Shown here: piece after piece, positions 57,380 to 64,000 of the stretch
Layout of the letters: the number at the start of each line of letters is the position of its first letter
How positions within the stretch are numbered: the stretch's first letter is position 1
Assembly (NCBI RefSeq): GCF_014698045.1
Contig: NZ_JACJSE010000004.1
Span: 62,001 to 126,000 of the forward strand
Direction of reading: 5' to 3'
From: Aulosira sp. FACHB-615
GTDB lineage: Bacteria; Cyanobacteriota; Cyanobacteriia; Cyanobacteriales; Nostocaceae
Length of the DNA: 64,000 nt
Notes under the pieces: generated by a model
The model's input: only the letters and a program-made list of their open reading frames with translations
Databases searched by the model: none
What the model was told of the DNA's origin: nothing
Program-made: the position numbers and the translations under genes

Positions 57380-57667
57380 ATGAGATTTTGGCGCTTTTGC
57401 TTCAACAGTGTATTTTTGTCTAGTCAATACGAACCAGCCCGATTTATCGAGTTTGTCATGCTAGTGCTGACGTTATTACTGCTCGGTATTTGGGGGTTTA
57501 CCCAAGAATTACCTTATATGCTCCTATGCCTGAGTTATGCCATTGGAGCAGCTATATCTATGTTAGTCCGAGAAGCGATCGCACCCTCACCAGAAGCCCA
57601 AGTTTCTCGCTTCACCGCTTTATTATTACTGTTAATCAGCCTCTACTGTTTCTTAGATTTTCTCTAA
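57380..57667 (+). CDS. Hypothetical membrane protein
   Basis: 95 residues from the ATG at 57380 (a TTG at 57374 is also possible). Three hydrophobic stretches: FIEFVMLVLTLLLLGIWGF, ELPYMLLCLSYAIGAAISML and VSRFTALLLLLISLYCFLDF. The family is unnamed, but a gene of this type behind chlI occurs in other filamentous cyanobacteria as I recall. It follows chlI at 67 bp and could be in the same transcript. Function unknown. Confidence 0.65.
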   Translation: MRFWRFCFNSVFLSSQYEPARFIEFVMLVLTLLLLGIWGFTQELPYMLLCLSYAIGAAISMLVREAIAPSPEAQVSRFTALLLLLISLYCFLDFL

Positions 57668-57861
57668 TTTTTGACCTAAGTTATAGCAGTAGCCAAGTTG
57701 TTTAGGACATTGTAAATAATCAAACTTAGATACCACAAAGCTTTTAACCCGCGATCGCGCCAGAATGGACAGAAAACAATGTATAAGGTGTGAGGTGGAA
57801 AAGTGTACTTTCTACACCCCACACCCTTATACCCTTACACCCAGTCTTAACGCCCTGGAAA

Positions 57862-58677
57862 CTACAAGCTAGGTGGTAAAATCACAGTGTCGATGACATG
57901 AATTACACCGTTGCTGCCTTGAATATCTGGCTGAGTAACTTTGCCATCATTGACTACTACCCCATCGGCATCAACTTTCACTGCAATGGGATCTCCTTGC
58001 AGACTGGTAACTTGACCAGATTTTAAATCAGAAGACAATACCTTGCCCGCTACAACATGGTAAGTCAAGATTTTCACCAGCACTTCTTTATTTTCCGGCT
58101 TCAACAAGTCGTTTAAAGCCTCCTTGGGCAATTTGGCAAAGGCTTCATCAGTAGGAGCAAAAATGGTGAAAGGCCCTGCACCTTGCAGAGTATCTATCAA
58201 TCCAGCCGCTTTTAAAGCTGCGGTCAGGGTTTTAAAAGAACTGCTCGATTCCGCTAATGCTACAACTGTTTTATTAGAATCGCTGGTTTCATTGGTGGAA
58301 GATGGCGCTGGTGTTTCTGTTGCAGGTGTTTCTGCTGGTGGTGTGACGGGGGCTGCTTCAGTCCGACTACCACGGTTATAAGGAGGCTCATCAAAAATGC
58401 TAGGACGGGGATTTAGCCCTCTGTTTGTAGGTGTTTGAGCAATTACAGTTTTGGGACGAGTGTTGTTTTTATCTGTAGCGATCGCAGGCTGAACTGGTGT
58501 ATAACTAGCATTTGCCTGTATCCGTTGACTGCGATTGTAAGGAGCTTCGCTAAAAATGCTGGGGCTGGGGTTTAGCACTTCTTTAGCTTGTGATGGTAAA
58601 GTAACAAGGAAACTCATCCCTGCTAATCCTGCCATACTTGCTATATTCGTCAATAACTTGCTGTAATTCCCCTTCAT
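57862..58677 (-). CDS. Fasciclin (FAS1) domain secreted protein
   Basis: 271 residues from the ATG at 58677 (MKGNYSKLL); the frame is open 57 codons upstream, but that part is not protein-like. A signal peptide (SMAGLAGMSFLVTLPSQA) is followed by a low-complexity linker with two copies of a NPSPSIFxEAPYNR-type motif (LNPSPSIFSEAPYNRSQR and LNPRPSIFDEPPYNRGSR) and a Pro/Thr/Ser-rich stretch. The FAS1 domain at the C-terminus shows SSFKTLTAALKAAGLIDTLQ, GPFTIFAPTDEAFAKLPKEA, LVKILTYHVVAGKVLSSDLK and GSNGVIHVIDTVILPP. FAS1 proteins mediate adhesion; this one is probably periplasmic or exported. Isolated gene. Confidence 0.9.
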   Translation of the reverse strand: MKGNYSKLLTNIASMAGLAGMSFLVTLPSQAKEVLNPSPSIFSEAPYNRSQRIQANASYTPVQPAIATDKNNTRPKTVIAQTPTNRGLNPRPSIFDEPPYNRGSRTEAAPVTPPAETPATETPAPSSTNETSDSNKTVVALAESSSSFKTLTAALKAAGLIDTLQGAGPFTIFAPTDEAFAKLPKEALNDLLKPENKEVLVKILTYHVVAGKVLSSDLKSGQVTSLQGDPIAVKVDADGVVVNDGKVTQPDIQGSNGVIHVIDTVILPPSL

Positions 58678-59103
58678 AAATTTTGTTTGTTTTGATTTCA
58701 CACAGTTTACATAAAGACTTATATCACTTTGCCACCCAAAAAATCTAACTTGAAAAGGAAGATTTTTAAGATAAATTTTATTTTTTGTACTATTAAACTG
58801 TGAGCAAATAAATATATTAATAGCAAAAGTGGCAAATTTGCAAATCATTTAGGAACAATTATAGATATTTCATTTCTATAAGCAGTCGGGGAACTGATAC
58901 AGAATAACTTATCTAATTTAGCAAAATAGCTCACTCCGAAAAATATTGACCAAGACAATTTAAAATTACCTCAAAATCTATTAGCCAAAATTACCACTTA
59001 TAGCCATATTTCCGGGATAGATTTTATTTTAACTTGCCAAATTTTCGAGAAGTGAAGATAAAATTAGAGAGTTATTTTCTCACTCAGTAATCAGGGATAT
59101 AAT
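58678..59103. other. Intergenic region, AT-rich
   Basis: Divergent promoters for the fasciclin gene and the GST gene must lie here. Apart from AT-rich stretches and no HIP1, I see no motif that I can assign. Confidence 0.4.
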
Positions 59104-59895
59104 ATGCTGGAATTATACCAATGGGAACTGTCACAATACTCAGAAAAAGTGCGGTTAATTCTCGATTACAAAGGTTTAGAATACCGGAAAATTGAAGTCA
59201 CACCCGGTATTGGACAGATAGAATTATTTCGCCTCACTGGTCAAAGGCAAGTGCCAGTATTAAAGGATGGTAATCGATATATTGTTGATTCTACAGAAAT
59301 AGCGAAGTATGTAGACGCAAAATATCCAGAACGCCCACTCATACCACAAAATCCCAAGCAAAAAGCTTTAACCTTATTAATTGAAGAATGGGCAGATGAA
59401 TCAATCGGGATTAAAGGTAGAAAAGCTCTTTTTGCTGCGATTAGTCAGGATCAAAATTTTCGCAAATCCTTATTACCCACATCCACACCAGATATATTCC
59501 GTAGTTTAGTTGAAGGCGTACCCAGCGATATTTTGACTGTCTTGGGTTTGGGTGTAGGATATAGCCCAGATGTAGTGAAAGGGGCGATCGCTGATTTAAA
59601 ACAAGACCTAGAAGCACTAACTTTATTATTGACAGATAGTCCTTATCTCACAGGAGATGAACCAACTTTAGCTGACTTAGCCGTGGCTGGGTTATCAATA
59701 TTATTGAAGTTTCCCGAAGGCGCTTATCTAGATTTACCAGCTAGTTTAAGAGGTCAAGGCGTGCCAACCATAGCAAATAACCCCGATTATCAATTATTCT
59801 TTGAATGGCGCGATCGCCTGTATGCTCAATTTCGTAAGCCATTAATCGGTGCTTCTCCCGCAGGTTCAGCACCAACTTCGATTCAAATTGATTAG
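59104..59895 (+). CDS. Glutathione S-transferase family protein
   Basis: 263 residues. The N-terminal thioredoxin-like domain has LELYQWELSQYSEKVRLILD then YKGLEYRKIEVTPG, RQVPVLKDGNRYIVDSTEIA (cis-proline VP and the ES/ST glutathione site) and KYVDAKYPERPLIPQNP. The C-terminal helical domain includes DLEALTLLLTDSPYLTGDEP with TLADLAVAGLSILL. The serine in QYSEKVRL could be the catalytic residue. The C-terminal domain is longer than in the shortest GSTs; substrate unknown. Ends with a short SerAlaPro tail, followed by a TGATAACTGATAACTG repeat. Confidence 0.88.
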   Translation: MLELYQWELSQYSEKVRLILDYKGLEYRKIEVTPGIGQIELFRLTGQRQVPVLKDGNRYIVDSTEIAKYVDAKYPERPLIPQNPKQKALTLLIEEWADESIGIKGRKALFAAISQDQNFRKSLLPTSTPDIFRSLVEGVPSDILTVLGLGVGYSPDVVKGAIADLKQDLEALTLLLTDSPYLTGDEPTLADLAVAGLSILLKFPEGAYLDLPASLRGQGVPTIANNPDYQLFFEWRDRLYAQFRKPLIGASPAGSAPTSIQID

Positions 59896-59945
59896 TGCTG
59901 AAATCAGTTAACAGCAAACAGTGAACAGTTATCAAGTGTATGTAA

Positions 59946-60006
59946 CCGATAACTGATAACTGTTGACTGATAACCGATAACTGATAACTGATAACTGATA
60001 ACTGAT
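59946..60006. repeat. 10-bp tandem repeat CTGATAACTG next to a start codon
   Basis: CGATAACTGATAACTG-type units recur across 59946-60006 and the last unit provides the sequence just before the ATG at 60005. Low-complexity dispersed repeat typical of this kind of genome. Confidence 0.75.
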
Positions 60007-61741
60007 GAATGACAAATTGGTAAAACCATTAGGTTCGGTAATCCAAGGCTCACTAACTGGTGGATTAGAAGTAAGACTACACCCGGATATTTCTGTAGAA
60101 GATATGCGGGTGGGTAAGTTTTTAGTTGTCCAAGGGATGCGATCGCGGTTTTTCTGTATGCTGACAGATGTATCCCTCGGCACAGCTAACGCCCGGATTA
60201 TTGCTAATCCGCCCAGTTGGGAAGATACTTTTTTACGAGATGTCTTAGCCGGAAGCGGTACTTATGGAACCATCGCCTTAGCGCCGATGTTGATGTTTAC
60301 CCCCGAATCTAATGAGTCTTTTTCTTCCACTAACGGCAAATCTGCAAATCCTTTTGTCCCATCAACTACGGGTTTGGCTTCATTTCAACCCCAAACTAGT
60401 ACAACGATGGAATTACTTCCAGTCAAAACTATTCCCAGTCACTTTAGCCAAGTTTTCGACGCGAGTGAAGAAGATTTTCGCCGCGTCTTTGGTTGGGAAG
60501 ATGACATCCAAAGAAAGAATTTTGCCATTGGTAAACCATTAGATATGGATGTACCTGTGTGCATTGATTTAAATCGGTTTGTTGAACGCAGTAACGGCGT
60601 TTTTGGTAAGTCCGGTACAGGTAAATCCTTTCTCACCCGCTTGCTGTTGGCTGGGGTGATTCGCAAAAACGCGGCGGTAAACTTGATTTTTGATATGCAC
60701 TCAGAATACGGTTGGGAAGCCGTCGCCGAAGGTAAAAATGTCAATACTGTTAAAGGTTTAAAGCAATTATTTCCGGGGAAAGTGGAAGTTTACACCCTTG
60801 ATCCTGAATCAACTAAGCGGCGGGGTGTGCGCGATTCTCAGGAACTATATCTTAGTTATGAACAAATCGAAGTTGAAGATATTAAATTATGTAGTCGTGA
60901 TTTAGGACTGTCAGAAGCCGCGTTAGACAATGCCAATATTCTCTACAGCGAATTCAACAAAGCTTGGATTGTGCAACTGCTGAACATGACGAACGAAGAA
61001 ATCGAAATGTTCTGCGAAGAAAAGCGGGGACACAAAGGCTCGATTATGGCCTTGCAACGCAAACTCTTGCGCCTAGACGGTTTGAAGTATATGCGGGCAG
61101 TTTGCCCCCACAACTACATTAATAAAATCTTACAATCTTTAGAGGCTGGCAAGAATGTCGTGGTAGAATTTGGTTCCCAGTCAAACATGCTCTCTTATAT
61201 GTTGGTGACAAATATGATCACCAGACGTATACATGAGCATTATGTCCGCAAAGCTGATAAATTCTTGCAAAGCAAAAACCCCAACGATCGCCCCACACCT
61301 TTGATGATTACCATTGAAGAAGCGCATCGTTTTCTTGACCCGGCAATTGTCCAAAGTACCATCTTCGGCACGATCGCGCGGGAACTGCGAAAATATTTCG
61401 TAACGTTGCTAGTAGTTGATCAACGACCGTCAGGGATAGATAATGAAGTTATGTCCCAGATTGGTACTCGAATCACAGCCTTACTCAACGACGAAAAAGA
61501 CATCGATGCCATTTTTACGGGTGTATCTGGCGCAGGTGGACTGCGATCGGTACTGGCGAAATTAGACTCAAAACAACAAGCCTTGATTTTAGGTCATGCC
61601 GTTCCCATGCCAGTAGTTGTGCGTACTCGTCCTTACGATGCTACTTTCTATGCCGAAATCGGCGATCCGGCTTGGGAAGAAAAGCCAGACGCAGAAGTAT
61701 TCGCCGCAGCAGAACTAGCTAAAGCTGATTTGGGATTTTAA
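60005..61741 (+). CDS. HerA-like/DUF87 ATPase
   Basis: 578 residues. An N-terminal beta-rich HAS-barrel-like domain (VIQGSLTGGLEVRLHPDISV, MRVGKFLVVQGMRSRFFCML) precedes a RecA-like ATPase: Walker A NGVFGKSGTGKSFLTRLLLA, NLIFDMHSEYGWEAV, Walker B TPLMITIEEAHRFLDP and the arginine-containing VVDQRPSGIDNEVMSQIGTR. The family pattern (HerA/DUF87) includes DNA-translocating pumps that act with nucleases such as NurA in archaea, but the cyanobacterial members have no NurA nearby; role unknown. Start ATG lies inside a TGATAACTG repeat. The gene is conserved in Nostocales. Confidence 0.88.
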   Translation: MNDKLVKPLGSVIQGSLTGGLEVRLHPDISVEDMRVGKFLVVQGMRSRFFCMLTDVSLGTANARIIANPPSWEDTFLRDVLAGSGTYGTIALAPMLMFTPESNESFSSTNGKSANPFVPSTTGLASFQPQTSTTMELLPVKTIPSHFSQVFDASEEDFRRVFGWEDDIQRKNFAIGKPLDMDVPVCIDLNRFVERSNGVFGKSGTGKSFLTRLLLAGVIRKNAAVNLIFDMHSEYGWEAVAEGKNVNTVKGLKQLFPGKVEVYTLDPESTKRRGVRDSQELYLSYEQIEVEDIKLCSRDLGLSEAALDNANILYSEFNKAWIVQLLNMTNEEIEMFCEEKRGHKGSIMALQRKLLRLDGLKYMRAVCPHNYINKILQSLEAGKNVVVEFGSQSNMLSYMLVTNMITRRIHEHYVRKADKFLQSKNPNDRPTPLMITIEEAHRFLDPAIVQSTIFGTIARELRKYFVTLLVVDQRPSGIDNEVMSQIGTRITALLNDEKDIDAIFTGVSGAGGLRSVLAKLDSKQQALILGHAVPMPVVVRTRPYDATFYAEIGDPAWEEKPDAEVFAAAELAKADLGF

Positions 61742-62415
61742 ATTGTCCTTTGTCTTTCGTCCTTTGTTCAAGATGATTGTGAACCAATGACAAATGACTA
61801 ATGACCATTGACCAATTCGTAACATCCCTCCAAAAATATGCCCAGAGAGTTCGGTTTTCTCCCTAACGATAGGCAACATGAGAGGGGATTTTGCCGTCAC
61901 TATAGGTATAGTAAGCACTCTAAGGAAGTTTAAATTTTTTTTGTAATTAACTACTTTTGGATTATAGTTTTCTCCTTCTGTAGACTACTTTACTATCCGC
62001 CTGATTTGTCCTAAGATAAAAGCAAGTAAAACTCATACCGACTTCGGATTTACCAGTAGCCGAGCGCAACTGAAGATAAAGAAGAATTCTTGAAAACAAC
62101 CCAATGTGCTTTTAAAAAGACCTAACAATTTAGGGAGGGTAGGGGGAACCTATCTCAAACACTCATCTTCTGGAATCTCAAGTATGTGAACTGAATTATT
62201 CTTATATAGCCGTTCATCAGTTATGGAAGCCAGAACGAGGGAGCAGCACCTCGACTTCGCTCGGCGACCGCAAGTAGAGGAGCAGAGGGAACAAATTTCT
62301 AAATCAGCCATCCCTAGAAACCACCTGATTTCGGTTTTTATAGATAGCCTTTCCTAATTAATTTTTCTAGTTATTAAAGATTCATTGTGTTTACGGAGTA
62401 GAGGACAACGCACCA
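61742..62415. other. Long intergenic region upstream of the sigma factor gene
   Basis: About 675 bp without a gene. It starts with a low-complexity CAAATGACTAATGACC-type stretch (61785-61820) and contains a GC-rich palindromic repeat (CCTCGACTTCGCTCGGCGAC near 62248-62267). The rest probably includes the promoter and a long 5' leader of the sigma factor gene. No RNA gene that I recognise. Confidence 0.5.
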
Positions 62416-63399
62416 ATGCCTACTGTTAACACCCAAACTGAAAACCTGAACACCAAATTCACGGCTGATATGGTGCGAACCTATCTGCGGGAAATTGGTC
62501 GTGTACCACTGCTAACCCGTGAGCAAGAAATTGTCTTTGGGAAGCAGGTGCAACAAATGATGACACTAGTCGAAGCAAAAGAAGCTTTGGCGAAGAAATT
62601 GCACCGCGAACCGAGTTTACCAGAATGGGCGAACCATGTTAAACAATCAGAAACCGAAGTCAAACAAACGGTAGCTCAAGGTAAACGCGCCAAGCAAAAA
62701 ATGATTGAGGCGAACTTGCGCTTAGTTGTCGCGATCGCCAAGAAATACCAAAAGCGTAACATGGAATTTCTCGATTTAATCCAAGAAGGAACACTTGGGT
62801 TAGAAAGAGGAGTAGAGAAATTTGACCCGATGCGGGGATATAAATTCTCAACCTACGCTTACTGGTGGATTCGCCAAGCAATTACCCGTGCGATCGCTCA
62901 ACAAGGCCGCACCATTCGCTTACCGATTCACATTACCGAAAAACTGAACAAAATCAAAAAAGTGCAGCGCGAATTAGCCCAAACCTTGGGGCGTTCTCCT
63001 ACACCCGCCGAAATCGCCAAAGAACTGGAATTAGAACCAGCCCAAATTCGGGAATATCTGAATATGGCACGTCAACCAGTTTCTTTAGATGTGCGCGTCG
63101 GTGACAACCAAGACACCGAACTGCAAGAAATGTTGGAAGATGATGGGCCATCCCCAGAATATTACACCACCCAAGAATTCTTGCGCCAAGACCTCAACAC
63201 CTTGTTAGCTGAACTCACACCCCAACAACGGGAAGTTGTAGCCCTACGCTTTGGTTTAGAGGATGGTAACGAACTATCCTTGGCGAAAGTTGGTGAAAGA
63301 TTAAATCTTAGCCGCGAACGTGTTCGTCAACTCGAACACCAAGCCTTAGCTCATCTGCGCCGCCGCCGCGCCAACGTTAAAGAATACGTTGCTAGTTAA
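62416..63399 (+). CDS. Group 2 RNA polymerase sigma factor (SigB type)
   Basis: Alternative (group 2) sigma-70 factor of 327 residues. Region 1.2 is DMVRTYLREIGRVPLLTREQ; region 2 has EANLRLVVAIAKKYQKRNME then FLDLIQEGTLGLERGVEKFD and YAYWWIRQAITRAIAQQGRT; region 3 has PTPAEIAKELELEPAQIREY, and region 4 has LTPQQREVVALRFGLEDGNE with LNLSRERVRQLEHQALAHLR. The very high similarity of the N-terminal pattern to cyanobacterial SigB-type factors suggests SigB, used in stress and carbon/nitrogen responses, but SigD/SigE-type assignment is not excluded. A strong intrinsic terminator follows 20 bp after the stop codon. Confidence 0.92.
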   Translation: MPTVNTQTENLNTKFTADMVRTYLREIGRVPLLTREQEIVFGKQVQQMMTLVEAKEALAKKLHREPSLPEWANHVKQSETEVKQTVAQGKRAKQKMIEANLRLVVAIAKKYQKRNMEFLDLIQEGTLGLERGVEKFDPMRGYKFSTYAYWWIRQAITRAIAQQGRTIRLPIHITEKLNKIKKVQRELAQTLGRSPTPAEIAKELELEPAQIREYLNMARQPVSLDVRVGDNQDTELQEMLEDDGPSPEYYTTQEFLRQDLNTLLAELTPQQREVVALRFGLEDGNELSLAKVGERLNLSRERVRQLEHQALAHLRRRRANVKEYVAS

Positions 63400-63418
63400 T
63401 AATTAAATAACGGTGATG

Positions 63419-63448
63419 CGCCTCCTGAATTCAGGGGGCGATTTTTTG
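63419..63448 (+). terminator. Rho-independent terminator of the sigma factor gene
   Basis: Stem CGCCTCCTG (63419-63427) pairs with CAGGGGGCG (63432-63440), one G-T wobble, loop AATT, followed by ATTTTTTG. Classical GC-rich stem with T-run directly behind the gene. Confidence 0.9.
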
Positions 63449-63509
63449 TGTCAAAATAGAGTGCGATATTTGTATTATTATTTGGATAAAATCACTATAT
63501 TTTAAGTTA

Positions 63510-63926
63510 ATGGCTGCTAAAGACATTTTTCATGACGCGGTTAAGAAAGGGTTAGAAAAAGAAGAATGGATAATTACGAATGACCCTCTCAAAATTGAAG
63601 TCGGTGATGTTGAAATGTATATTGACTTGGGGGCAGAACAAGTTTTAGCTGCTGAAAGAGCAGGAGAAAAAATAGCAGTTGAAATTAAAAGTTTTATCGG
63701 CGCATCAAATATGTATGATTTTCATTTAGCGATTGGTCAATTCCTTAATTATCATCTTGCGTTAGAACAAAAAGAGCCAGATAGAATTTTATATTTGGCT
63801 GTACCATTAGGAGTTTATCAAGCTTTTTTTCAGTTACAGTTTATCAAAACGGTTATTCAACGTTATCAACTTAAATTAATAATTTATGATCCAATTCAGG
63901 AGGTAATTGTAGAATGGAAAAGCTAG
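63510..63926 (+). CDS. XisH family protein (PD-(D/E)XK-like), second copy
   Basis: 138 residues, the same length as the copy at 35422-35838. MAAKDIFHDAVKKGLEKEEW, DPLKIEVGDVEMYIDLGAEQ, VLAAERAGEKIAVEIKSFIG (D...E-x-K) and FHLAIGQFLNYHLALEQKEP follow the family, then RILYLAVPLGVYQAFF and IIYDPIQEVIVEW. The XisI start lies 13 bases before the end of this gene, exactly as in the other pair. The two XisH proteins are clearly diverged, so this is not a recent duplication. Confidence 0.92.
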   Translation: MAAKDIFHDAVKKGLEKEEWIITNDPLKIEVGDVEMYIDLGAEQVLAAERAGEKIAVEIKSFIGASNMYDFHLAIGQFLNYHLALEQKEPDRILYLAVPLGVYQAFFQLQFIKTVIQRYQLKLIIYDPIQEVIVEWKS

Positions 63927-64000
63927 AGCAATATCAGAAATATGTTCAACAAGCCATAACAGAATATGCCAATCTAGATTCAGCCAAAGATGAAATCGAA
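63914..64000 (+). CDS. XisI family protein (partial, C-terminus off window)
   Basis: The ATG at 63914 lies inside the end of xisH (13-base overlap); the visible 29 residues read MEKLEQYQKYVQQAITEYAN then LDSAKDEIE, matching the XisI N-terminus (ML.YR..IQ..L..YA.......). The rest is outside the window. Confidence 0.85.
   Translation, partial: MEKLEQYQKYVQQAITEYANLDSAKDEIE

Noticed and set aside
62865..63104. 79-codon frame inside the sigma factor gene
   Set aside because: Out-of-frame shadow of a highly conserved gene.

Overview
The window looks like chromosomal DNA of a filamentous, probably heterocyst-forming cyanobacterium of the Nostoc/Anabaena type. The evidence is the very frequent octamer GCGATCGC (HIP1), a magnesium-chelatase gene (chlI), a group 2 cyanobacterial sigma factor, a bacteriophytochrome kinase, XisH/XisI pairs, many Uma2-family proteins, and the dense families of short intergenic repeats typical of Nostocales. 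The genus is an inference; no rRNA or tRNA gene was found.

Layout. 1-9.2 kb is mostly housekeeping: hisIE (cut by the left edge), a ChaB-like protein, hemL, a Ser/Thr kinase with pentapeptide repeats, an FHA protein, recA, xseA-xseB and a MerR regulator. 9.4-14.3 kb holds two related PAS histidine kinases; the first has a degenerate ATPase domain. 14.5-25.5 kb has a Uma2 protein, a desaturase-dehydrogenase fusion, a pentapeptide protein with an Ala-rich membrane region, a striking 21-bp tandem repeat, a GHL10-type glycoside hydrolase, an acyltransferase-like membrane protein, toxin-antitoxin remnants and an alpha-amylase. 25.8-32 kb has a bacteriophytochrome hybrid kinase, a broken response regulator, ispE and rsmA.

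32.2-52.1 kb is an accessory region rich in conflict-type genes: a decayed HigBA pair, two caspase-like/FGE-sulfatase proteins each with a small translationally linked companion (one Pepco/trypco-like, one EACC1-like), XisH-XisI, a GNAT/DUF1778 toxin-antitoxin pair, a tyrosine recombinase, a six-PAS histidine kinase, three Uma2 proteins, a restriction-like nuclease, an orphan ParD-like protein, a TMEM175 protein and a ParA/RHH pair. 52.4-64 kb returns to core functions: a 40-residue thylakoid-type membrane protein, a metallo-beta-lactamase-fold protein, chlI, a fasciclin protein, a GST, a HerA-like ATPase and a SigB-type sigma factor, and ends in a second XisH-XisI pair cut by the right edge.

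The most noteworthy features are the pair of caspase/FGE modules (one carrying an intergenic repeat in frame in its linker), the pseudokinase next to its intact paralogue, a small TA-flanked MITE with two copies, a 48-bp direct repeat bracketing about 1 kb, a multi-stem palindromic element beside a 21-bp (heptad) tandem array, and several toxin-antitoxin loci in different stages of decay.
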